Assembly (NCBI RefSeq): GCF_014633365.1
Contig: NC_068347.1
Span: forward strand, 29,306,116 to 29,370,115
Direction of reading: 5' to 3'
Length of the DNA stretch: 64,000 nucleotides
From: Diospyros lotus
Taxonomy: Eukaryota > Streptophyta > Magnoliopsida > Ericales > Ebenaceae
Part shown: one piece after another, positions 12,001 through 24,000 of the stretch
Layout of the letters: every line of letters begins with the position of its first letter
How positions within the stretch are numbered: the first letter of the stretch is position 1
The notes under the pieces: generated by a model
Told to the model about the DNA's origin: nothing
Seen by the model: the letters and a program-made list of their open reading frames with translations, nothing else
Database searches by the model: none
Position numbers and translations under genes: made by a program

Positions 12001-15000
12001 GAGGTTATCATGTTTGATACTTGCTTTTCTATTTTTGCCTACTAAATTGGGGAGTATCTGTAGGCTCTATTGTTCACGGGTTCAAAATTGGGCTTGAGGT
12101 GTATAGAATGGTCTAGTGGTCTTTGGGGTGGTAGGGAATTGGGTTCAACAAATAAGTCCTTAACTTCTGTCAAAAGTAAGTGCAAGCTATCGGAAGTTTG
12201 TACTTCAGTGGAAAGTTGGAGATTAGCAGAGCTTACAGCTAAATGATGCTTCTTCCTCCCATTCCATCGCTTGTATTGAATACAATTGTGAAATTTGACC
12301 CATTTTTTTCTATATCAGCTTCTATAATCTTCTCCCATTGATCATTCTACACTCCCCTTGCTCCAGCCTACCCACCAATGTTAACTTCCTACCCCCTATC
12401 TCCATAGTGACTTCCAATTTATTGAAGTCAAACGTTGAAGGGCTCAATGTACGCATCTAGTCGACTCCTAGGACAATGTCACAGCCTCCTAGCTCCAAAA
12501 TTCTTGGATTAGCCTTGAGCTCTTGTCCTTGCATCATCCATTTAAAATCAACATATTTGTAGTGACTATACACATGGTTGTCAAAATCCCGATTCAACTT
12601 TTACGATTTACGTTTTTATTTGTCAGGAACCTTTAAACGATTCAACATCCATATAAAATCTAAATAATCTGAGTGAATCCCGATTCAACTTGGTAAAAAT
12701 CAGTAGAATCCCGAGTTATATAACGATTTTACCGATTTCATCTTTCTTGCACAGAAAGGTTAGAAACAATTTTTTTTTTTTGTCTCTAACCAGCATAGTA
12801 TTAATTCTAATTCGAGGGATGCCCTTTGCCTCTGCGAACCCTTATCTTTCTCAAGCACCTTTGTCACAGCCTTTTGTCGTTTCCCCTTGTCTCATGGTTG
12901 CTTGGTGCTTAGTGTTGCTGTCAATTCATAACTTCACAAACACAAAAATTGCCGGCTGAGTTGCCGTCGATTCAAAAACACAAATTGATGTTTTCGTGCT
13001 CACCGTGCAACATGAATCGATTCAGAGCTCCAATTTCTCGTTGTTGTCGTCAATTTAGCTTAAAGGGGTATACAACTTCGTCTATTTCTTCTTTTGCAAT
13101 TTTATGTCTGATTCGGTGATTCCTGTTCACCACAACTTCATCTATTTCTTCTTCTTCTTCTTCTGCCTTCATTAATTTGATTATTGTTGGTTTCTTTAAT
13201 TTGAAAGTGAATTATTGTTGGTTTCCTTAAAGAATTGAATGTTTGTTGGAGCTTTTATTATAATTATTTCTTATAATGTAAAAGTTTACCAACATGTGTT
13301 ATTTTTATTTTTATTAGGTTATGACTCATATGACTTGTGAGAATTTACATTATATGAACTAATATTCGAAATTTTCATTATGGATGGATGAATGATGATA
13401 AATGGACTTAATATTTAAAATTTTCATATTGAAATTGATAGATGAAGTTATTTTGAAATAGGTAACATGTATTTCATTCATAGTAGGAATAAGGTTGAAA
13501 TTATTGAGGGCACGAGTATCGGGGGCCGCGCAAGGGCGATCATCCCAAGGTTGAAATAATCATATTATTAAGCAATATTAATTTATTTTTTATAAAATTA
13601 TGTCATTATAAACTTATATTTACATAGATTAAAGGATATTCTTAATTGTCTTTAAAATCTTGAGATTTTACAATCCAAGTTTATGATTCGATTTTATAAA
13701 CCTTCTTTTGATCCTATTTAAAATCTCGATTTTAACAACCTTAACTATACATTTTGTTACTATTAGCCACCGTTATTGATAAGGGGGTAGTAGTTGTCAT
13801 CTTACACTTAAATTCGGTGGTGGTAGCTTCGTTTAAAAAACTATGGATACTGCCACTGTCAATCAACACCATGAGTTTCTTCTTGCCAACCTGACCCTCA
13901 CCTTTATGATCTTCCCAGTTGAACCTCTTCTTTGAGTGCATGGAAATAAATCTCTCCACCTTCATCCCCATGTTCTTTCTCAGGGGCGTTCTTTGCAACT
14001 TCCCCTTCTTCTTCTTTTTCTATTCCTTCTTCTTTTTCCTCATCCATCCCTTCCATGTTTAACAGTTGCCTCTTACATTGGTGACCCAGGCTATTTCGAT
14101 CCCCGCATTTGTAATACAATCCCATCAATCTCCTCTATTCCATCGTGGTAGTCTTGATAGCAAGAGTGTTGGTCAAACCTACCACAATAGCTCGAGAATT
14201 ACCTCCTATGGGTTGGCTAATAGTAGGCACTGACCTTGGCATGGTCTTGTTCCTCTTACAGATTGCTTCTAAGGTCAACTCCTACAACCTCGCCTTCTTG
14301 GCGGCCTGTCTCACTGTGGTTGGCATCATCATCTTCACCATTGATCTTAACTCATCCTTTAAGCCACTGATAAAACTTGACACGAAATATTGCTCTGTGA
14401 GGGAGGGTTGGGCATTCTACATTAGAGCACCTAACTCTTCAAATTTCTCCACCAATCCCTCCTACTTAAGTTTGTTAAACTCCTTGATCACATCAACCAT
14501 GTTTCTTTCCCCAAAACGTTTGCACAATTCCTCAGCAAAATCAATCCACCTTGTCTCCACCCCTCTAGATCTGGACCATCCTTGGAACCATGAATTAGTC
14601 GTATCATTCAAATAAGTTGTGGCTAGGGTAATCCTCTGATTCTCAGCTACATTATAGAATGAAAGAAACGTTCACACCGACGGATCCACCACCTGGGCTT
14701 GGATCTATCAAACAAAGGTATCTCCAATCTCGGCATTGGTGTATGATTAGTATTATGAGAGGCTGATTCCCTTACCTAAACTCTTGGCTCATCGTCAGGC
14801 AAGTTCCCTGCCTTTGTCACTCCCGATGGTCTAGGGAGGCATTGGTCGGGCATGCCCGGATCAACTACTGATCAGGGAGGAAATTTCAGGGGTAATCGGA
14901 AGTGAAGAAGTGATGACAGCATATTAAACATGTTGTTAATCCTTTGGCCATATTACTCCATTGTCTCCCTATGCCTTTCCAATTCCCTTTGCATACTCTC

Positions 15001-18000
15001 CCGAGAGGTAGTAAGATCCTCACACATGCCTTCTTTGATCGCCACCACATCTTCCTTGCTTTGGGTGACTGATTCGTGAGTCTGTGTCATTCTGAACTCT
15101 AGTGCTTCTATCATCGATTCCAATTGTTTCAACCACGTCCCTTTCGCCATATCTAGATCTGTAACCTACTCACTTTTTCTGATTGGGATAGATCCACAAT
15201 TCCAATCGCAGATCACAATTCGCCATGATCTGGTCCACAGCTTGTACTTGCACCAGACACCACTTCTCTGCCAAGGATTGCTGGCTCTGATACCAAAATG
15301 TCAAGTCTCTAATGTGAGGTTTGAGCAATTCTAGAATTATAGAGTAACCGAAAGAGAGATAGAGAGTTTTGGAGGGAGAATTTGAAAGATGGGAGGGGAA
15401 TTGAGAGGGAAAGAGAATTAGGAGGGAAAGAATTCTATATTGCTCAACATGAATTCCCATCCTCATACATTCTAGCCTTATATAGGCTCTTCCCTTTCGC
15501 TAACAACTTAACCGTAGAGGTACAATCATCATAGCAGTAACTAACTAGTACAATTGGCTAATGCATCAACAACAAAAATTCAAATTTGCCCCCGGGGTTG
15601 TGACATAGTTCTGCATGCTCTATAGCCACTTTTGGTAAGTGTCTCTCTGCTTGTTCCTTTAATGCTAATGAAAGCTTCATGGATTCTTGACTTGGGAGCA
15701 ACCGGCCACATGACACTGCGTCCCACCTTTTTTGAAACCTATGAACCTTTTTCGAGCTATAAAGGGATTGCTGTTGCAAATGGCTCTCATATTCCTATTG
15801 CTGGTAAGGAAACATCAATCTCATTCCCCATATCCCATTAACCAATGTTCGTCATGTTCCCAAGCTATCCACCAACTATTTGTCCATAAGCCAACTTACT
15901 AAATCTTTGAACTGCAATGTTAACCTTTTGGACACACATTGTGTTCTCCAAGACAAGACTTGAGGGAGGAGGATTGGACTTGTTAAGGTTAAGGATGGAC
16001 TTTACTATTTTGAGACAACGAGCACTTCGAATGGATCAGGGCACTAGTTGGCACTCTCATCACATGTAACCCCTCTCTTACTACTTCCAAGATCTTGCTG
16101 CAGCATTATCGGTTTGGCCATCCCCCATTTAGTCTCTTAAAAACTATGCTTTCCGATCTTATTTCACCATGTATCTCTTGACAAACTTCATTGTGAATTC
16201 TGTGAACTTGCTAAACATCACATAACTTCTTTTCCTTTGATTAATAAAGGTCTACTTTCCCTTTTTCATTAATCCATAGTGATGTATGGGGTCCTTTACA
16301 GGTTTGTAATTGCACTAGGGCAAGATGGTTTGTTTCCTTTATTGATGATTGCACTATAATCACTTGGGTTTACCTCATGAAAGACAAATATGATGTTTCC
16401 ACTATTCTTCCCAATTTCTGTCAAATGATCAAAACCTAATTTGGGGTGTGTATAAAACAACTTCGATCAGATAATACCAAGGACTACTTCAATTAATGTG
16501 TCAACCAATTCTTTCTCAAAGAAGGCATTATTTACGAGTCCTCTTGTGTAGACACCCCCAAACAAAGTGGTGTGGCTAAAAGGAAAAATCGTACCTCTTA
16601 AATGTTACCCATTCCCTGTTATTTGAGTCTTTGTACCTAAATAATTCTAGGGCGAAGCTGTGCTCATTGCCACTCATCTGATTAATCACATTCCTTCTCG
16701 ATCACTGGACAACAAGAGTCCCATTTGGCTCCTCATTCAACAACACTACCCGTCTGTCCCCATTCCTTGTCTCCAAAGGTTTTGGGTGCACAACTTAAGT
16801 ACATCTTCATCAACATTTTCATGACAAGCTTGACCCTCGGACACTCAAGTGTATCTTCCTTGGCTATTCTAACACCCCAAAAGGGTATAAGTGCTATCAT
16901 CTTTCCACTTGTAAATTCTTTGTCTCCATGGATGTCACCTTTCATGAAGATACCCCATTTTTCCTTTCTTCTCACCCTCATCTTCGGGGGGAGCACCATT
17001 GTGAAGATGCAGATCTTATCTTAACACCCATCTAAACCTTCCTGTATCCTCTCAACAACCTAGCCAACCATCTTCAACCTCTTCACCGAGTTCCCTTCCA
17101 TCTCAACCTCCCACCTTATCTCTTCCAGCTACCCCAATTCAGATAAACACTGCTTGTGATGAGCATACAACCAAAGTGCAACAGCCAGCCTTGAATCCAG
17201 GAGAAACTCTCTACTCAAGAAAGAAGGAAGTTGATCCTAGACCAACACAAGTTCGAGATCCCTGCCTAACGGAAGGTGATACCACTATCCCTTCTCCAAT
17301 CTCTGATCTTGACCTACCCATTGCATTAAGAAAGGGAACCCGAGCATGCACAAAACATCCTATCTTACCATATATCCTAATTTGTATCTAACCATAAACT
17401 GTCCTCACAGTATCAAGCCTTTTTTACCTCACTGGACACTATAGAAATCCCAAGATCGGTTCATGATGCATTAAAGGATAAGAACATTGTTGTTAAAATC
17501 TTGATTTTACTCGTACGATTTTACGATTTTACGCTTTGGAGACCCCCAAATGATTTAAATCCCATGTAAAATCTTATAAAATCTCGATTTTAGGTGTACA
17601 AATTTACAATTTTACGCTTCAAGTATAAATTGCAATTTAAATCTAATGGAGAATATTGGAATCATCCTCTAAAGAATTTTAAGCTATATTTTGCCTCTAA
17701 ATTGCCTATACCAACATGTTAGTTTTGAGTTATATTTTGGAAGCATCATCTTTTGAGTTATAATAAGGAATAATTAGGTTATTAAATGATATTAATTTAT
17801 TTTTTATAAAATTATGTTATTATAAACATATATTTATAAAAATTAAAGGGTATTTTTAATTGTCTCTAAAATTTTACGATCCGATTTTATGAACTCTTTT
17901 TCGATCCCACTTAAAATCCCGATTTTAACTACCTTGGATAAGAATTGGACACTTGTTATGAAGGAGGAAATGAAAGCACTTGAAAAGAACAACAATTGGG

Positions 18001-21000
18001 AGGTTATACCTAAACCAAAGAATAAAAGCTAGTGGGATGTATATGGGTGTTTACAGTGAAATACAAATTTGATGGGACACTCAAAAGATACAAAACGAGA
18101 TTGGTAGCAAAAGGATACACACAAACCTATGGAATTGATTATCGAGAAACATTCTCTCTGGTAGCCAAGATGAATACAGTTAGAATACTGATTTCTCTTG
18201 CTGCTTGTTTTAATTGGCCATTGTTACAGCTTGATGTTAAGAATGCCTTCCTTCATGGAGACTTAGAAGAGGAAGTTTTTATGGAGTCTCCTTTTGGGTT
18301 CGAAGGACTACTTGGGGATAATAAGGTGTGTCGATTGAAAAAGGCCTTGTATGGTCTAAAACAGTTGTCGAGGGCATGGTTTGACAAGTTTACACAGGCA
18401 ATGAGGTAACTAAGATATAAATAGAGTTTGGGAGATCATACCTTGTTCATAAAACATAATGAGAAAGGTACGATCATAGCCTTGTTGGTTTATGTTGATA
18501 ATATTATTATTACAGGGAATGATGATACTAAAAGGTTTGCTCTAAGCGAACATTTGACCTGAGAATTTGAGATTAAAGATCTCGGTAAGTTGAGATATTT
18601 TATTGGAATTGAAATAACCTATTCCAAAAACAATATATTTCTATCCCAAAGGAAGTATATTTTGGACCTGCTAAAGGAAATAGGGAAACTTAACAGCAAG
18701 CCAACAAGCTCTCCCATTGACCCGAATCATAGACTAGGGTCAAAAGATTAAGGCAACATAGTTAATAAAGGCAGCTACCAAAGTGTTAATTGTGAAGCTC
18801 CAAACAGTGTCGTCTCTCTTTGCTGACTGGATGGCCACGTGCAGCAACCGCGTGCTGCCATTTGGCAGCCGCTGGATGGCTGCACGTGGCAACCATCAGC
18901 TGACCCTCAGCTGGCGCCTGATCATGCTCCCTCATCCTTTGCCCGATCATCTCCCGCTCTCCTGCTCCTCTGCCGTTTTCTGTTGGGATTATAATCGTGC
19001 TTGCACGATTTGATCTGGTCCATTAATCCACACTTTTTGAGGCGCAATCCCAGCCGCTCTTGATCGCTTTTAATTGCTGCCTCGAGATGTGAACTGTGAG
19101 AGAGGCAAAAAGAAAAAGACGGAAGGAAAATCAGAAAGGGTTTTTTCTATCGGGTTGGTTCTTGCGGGTTGAAGGCTCTCGCCTTCTGGCTAGGGTTCTT
19201 TTTGGTTTTTTCCCGAATTCTTTTTCTGTACATGTCTGTATAGTTTTAGTGGTTCGATAGGTTTGCCTTTAATCTGTATTAAGTGATTGATCGGCAGTTT
19301 TGTGTTCTCGAACCATTGATTGTTTGAGGGTTTTGTTTGAGGGCTTATGAGAGTGTAATCCGATTTTCATCTCATAGTGCAGTGAGCTCTTCTCTCTCGA
19401 GCTCAACGTGGATGTAGCCTCAGTTTGAGGTGAACCACGGTAAAAACTCTTGTGTCTCTGTTCTTATTTTTGTTTCTCTGCGTTTATATTTTTTGATTCC
19501 AGCACTGTGAATGTTTGTTTCATTTAGACCATCAAATATTTTGTGATTGCTTAAGGAAAAACCCTAAGTTTTCTGTCGAGTCTCAATAGTGGTATCAGAG
19601 CCACTTTAAGTTCGGCTCCTAAGGTTTTTCCTGGAAGGTCAATCGTTCTTCAATATTTAGGGTTCTCTGATAGAGTCCATGTCAGCGGGTGTTTGCTGTA
19701 TTGATTCATTTCAGTGAATAGAGCCCTTTTAGGTTACCTTCGTGCAATACGAAGATGAACTCTACCCGATTTGAGATCGGTATATTTGATGGAAAAAGAG
19801 ACTTTGGAAGCTGCAAGAAAAAGATGAGAGTATTACTCTCTCATCATAAAGTGCTTATAGCACTTGAGACAGACGATCGCAAATGGTCAGCAGACCAGCT
19901 TGCAAGAACAGAGGAAATCAGGGAGGAAGCTTTTAATTTGATCTTCCTCCATCTAGGTGACAGTGTGATCCGCAAAGTGGATGGTATGACTACTCCCTTA
20001 GAGCTATGGAATAAATTAGATGCTTTATTTTCTGTCATTACTGCATCTAACTTAGTATATTTGAAAGGCATGTTATTTAATTATAAAATGAGTACATCTA
20101 AGACAATGGATGAGAATATAGATGAATTCACTAAACTTGCATTGCTACTTAGGGGTACTGATCAAGCTTTAGGAGACTCGAGTGAAGCTATGATTTTATT
20201 AAATGCATTGCCTGATGATTATGATGTTGTTAAACATGCATTAAGATATACTGGCATAGTACCTACATTAGACCTTGTTATTTCAGGCATTAAGGCTAGA
20301 GAACTAGAATTGGGAACATCTAAGAAATCTGGAAATAACTTATTTGTAAAGAGTAAGAATGAGAAAAAACACTTTACAAATAATAATGATCAAAAATGCT
20401 ATCACTGTGGGAAAAAAGGACACATCAAAAAATACTGTTATGACTTTATCAAGAAACAAAAGCAAGGGGGAAATATAAATGCTAATCCAAATAATTCAAA
20501 TTGCTTAGCTGAGGTACTTACTGTTTCAAATGTTTCTATTGATAATGAATGGATCATGGATTCCAGTTGTTCTTTTCATATGTGTCCTAACATTGATTGG
20601 TTTCACAAATTTGATAAAAGAGAATCAGGAACAGTGTTTATGGGTAATAACCAATCTTGTAGGATTAGAGGTATAGGAAACATATCTCTCAGATTGCATG
20701 ACAACAAAATTAGAACATTAACTGATGTAAGATATGTTCCTGATCTAAAAAGGAATCTAATATCTCTTGGCACATTAGATGAACTAGGGTTCTCCTATAA
20801 GGCAGAAAATGGATCCATGCATGTGTTTAAGGGAGATAATCTAATTCTAACTGGAGTTAAGAAAAATGGATTATATGTGTTGGATGGCTGTTATTTTCCT
20901 TCTGATATTATTAATTCTGCATGCATAGTAAAATCTGATAAGACAGAATTATGGCACTTGAGACTTGGTCATATGAGCCTAAAAGGTCTTAAGGCACTGT

Positions 21001-24000
21001 CCAACCAAGGCTACCTTGGTTCAATGCCAGTGGGGTCCCTCGACTTTTGTGAGCCATGTGTCCTAGGCAAGCAACACAGGCTGGGTTTCCATAAGGGAAC
21101 CCACCTGGCGAAGGTATGCCTAGAGTATATACATGCTGACTTATGGGGGCCTTCTCAGGTCCCTACTCATGGTGGTAACAGATACTTTCTCTCTATTATT
21201 GATGATTTCACTAGGAAGGTTTGGGTTTTTCTTTTAAAATCTAAAGACCAGACCCTAGAGAAGTTTAAGACTTGGAAGAACTTAATTGAAAATCAAATAG
21301 ATAGAAAGATTAAAACCTTAAGGACAGACAATGGTCTAGAATTCTGTAACAAAGAGTTTGATGAATTTTGTAATACCCAAGGTATTCTTAGGCATAGGAC
21401 TGTGAGGTATACACCCCAACAAAATGGGGTAGCTGAGAGGATGAACCGAACTCTTCTTGAAAAAGTTAGATGCCTCTTGTTCACCTCTAATATGCCAAAG
21501 TCTTTTTGGGGGAGGCCTTGTCTACAGCAGCCTATTTGGTAAATAGAAGCCCTTCCACTGCCTTAAATCTAAAATGCCCTGAAGAAAAATGGACCAATAG
21601 AAAAATAAATCTAGATTACCTAAGGGTGTTTGGTTGTGAAGCATATGCTCACAAATCAGATGGTAAGTTAGATGCTAGGTCCATTAAGTGTGTGTTCATT
21701 GGTTACCAAGAGGGGACCAAAGGCTTTAGATTATGGGAAAGACAATCTGGTGGGATAAAAATTATTATTAGCAGAGATGTCATTTTTTAATGAAGCCATT
21801 TTCCCTTGTAAAATCATAAATCCTGAAGAAACCAATAATAATAATAGTAACCCAGATGATTTCATTATTCTAGGAGGGTCTCAAATTGAGGTGGAGCAAG
21901 CAGAAGGTTCTCTTCCAGCTGCTCCAACAGAATCCAACCTAGAAGATGTTCCAAACCCTTATGAAAACCAAACCTCTGATCATGATGATGATCAAGAGGA
22001 ACAAGAAAGAGAATCTGAGATTGAGGTGGAGCATTTCAGCCCCACCCAAGATCTTAGTGATTATCACCTAGCTCGAGATAGAAGCAGGAGGGTTTCTAGA
22101 CCCCCTGCCAGGTATGCCTATTCGGATCTAGTGTTTTGTGCCTTTGTGGCAGGTCTGGAATTAAGGAGCAGTGAGCCTTCTACATATGAGGAGGCTGTCA
22201 GCTCTAAGGAAAGTGTTAAGTGGCAGCAGGCCATGGATGAGGAAATGGCCTCACTTAAAATTAATGGCACCTGGGAGTTGGTGCCTAGACCTCAAAAACA
22301 GAAGTTAATCCAGTGTAAATGGTTGTATAAGTTAAAGGAAGGCATAACTCTCATTGACCCTATTAGGTATAAAGCAAGATTAGTGGCAAAGGGGTTTACT
22401 CAGAGAGAAGGAATAGACTACACTGAAATTTTCTCCCCTGTAGTAAAATTCAAAACCATTCGCATGATGCTGTCTGTGGTTGTTCAATTTGATCTTGAAT
22501 TAGAACAATTAGATGTTAAAACAGCTTTTTTACATGGAGATTTAGAGGAGAAAATTTACATGATACAACCTGCTGGATATATTGACTCAAACAAACCTGA
22601 GCATGTCTGTTTACTAAAGAAATCCCTTTATGGCTTAAAACAATCCCCAAGACAATGGTATAAAAAGTTTGATAATTTGGTCTTAGGAATTGGGTTTGTA
22701 AGGAGTAAATATGATAACTGTTTCTATTTTATTCTCTCAAATGATCCCATTTATCTATTGTTATATGTTGATGACATTCTGTTAATTAGCAAGTCTAAGT
22801 CAAAGATAAATGAATTAAAACAGATGCTCAACACAAGTTTTGACATGAAAAACTTAGGTTCAGCTAAGAAAGTTCTAGGAATGACAATAGAAAGGGATAG
22901 AAAAAATTTCATCTTAAAGGTTCATCAAAATGACTACTTGATGAAATCTGTGAAAAGGTTTGGCATGCAAAATTGCAAGCCAGTGAGTGTCCCATTAGCT
23001 GGACATTTTGTCTTAACTAAATCTCAATGCCCTTCGTCCAACTCTGAAATCATTAAAATGGAAAGTGTACCATTTGCTAATGCTATTGGAACCATCATGT
23101 ATGCTATGATTAGCACAAGGCCTGATTTAGCCTATGCCATTTCAACCCTCAGCAGATTCATGTCCAACCCAGGTAAACCTCACTGGGATGCTCTTAAATA
23201 TTTATTGAGATATATACATGGATCAGTTAATGTTGGATTAAGTTACAAGAAAAGATTTAATTCTCTTGATCTTGTTGGGTATGTAGATTCTGACTTTGCA
23301 GGGGATAGAGACTCTCGTAAGTCCACTACTGCTTTATATTTCACCTTAGGTGGAAATTGCATCAGCTGGAAATCATAGCTGCAGCCTCTGGTTGCTCTGT
23401 CTTCCACTGAGGCTGAATATGTAGCAGTAACTGATGCTGTTAAAGAGGCAGTGTGGCTTCAAGGTATCCTCCAGGAAATCCAACTGCTCCAAGGTAAGGC
23501 TGTGGTATACTCAGACAGTCAAAGTGCGATTCACTTGACCAAAAATCCAGTCTATCATGAACGCACCAAGCACGTGGATGTCAGGTATCATTATATTAGA
23601 GATTTGGTTGCTAATGGCCATAGTTCTGAAAGGCGCGAGCCGCAAAGGGTCCTGGAGCCTGAGGCGCGAGGCGCACAAGGCGAGGCGCGCCTTTGCGAAG
23701 CGAGGCGCACCTTTTAGAAAAAAAATTAAAAATCTTGTAAAATCATAAAAAACTATCAAATTATCAATAATAACACATGCATATCATTAATGTTTCATTA
23801 TCTTCAAATTCTAAACTAACAACATCAAAGTTAATTCATTCATCATACAATTTCTAAACTAGAAACATCATCAAAGTTCAAACTTAAAGTCTCAAACTCA
23901 AACAAGTACCAACCATCGTGCAAAGTTCTAAACAAACATATAAACACTACAAGTCCACAATCAATAAAGAAGTTTTAATCATCATCATCATCATACCCTT

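Larger units (their letters stand above)
5828..15610 (-). mobile_element. Ty3/gypsy (chromovirus-type) LTR retrotransposon inserted in the outer copia
   Basis: The element proper is 5833-15605 on the minus strand, flanked by perfect TAGTT duplications (5828-5832 and 15606-15610). The primer-binding site is the reverse complement at ~15280-15295 (TGGTATCAGAGCCAGC on the minus strand), next to the right LTR. Coding remnants run gag, protease, RT, RNase H, integrase from right to left. It has itself received the non-autonomous LTR element at 7281-10504 and a hAT-like element at 12573-13744; without them it is about 5.4 kb. All frames are broken. Confidence 0.9.

Noticed and set aside
12690..12959. 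89-codon frame inside the hAT-like element
   Set aside because: No homology recognised and lies in non-autonomous transposon sequence; not a transposase.
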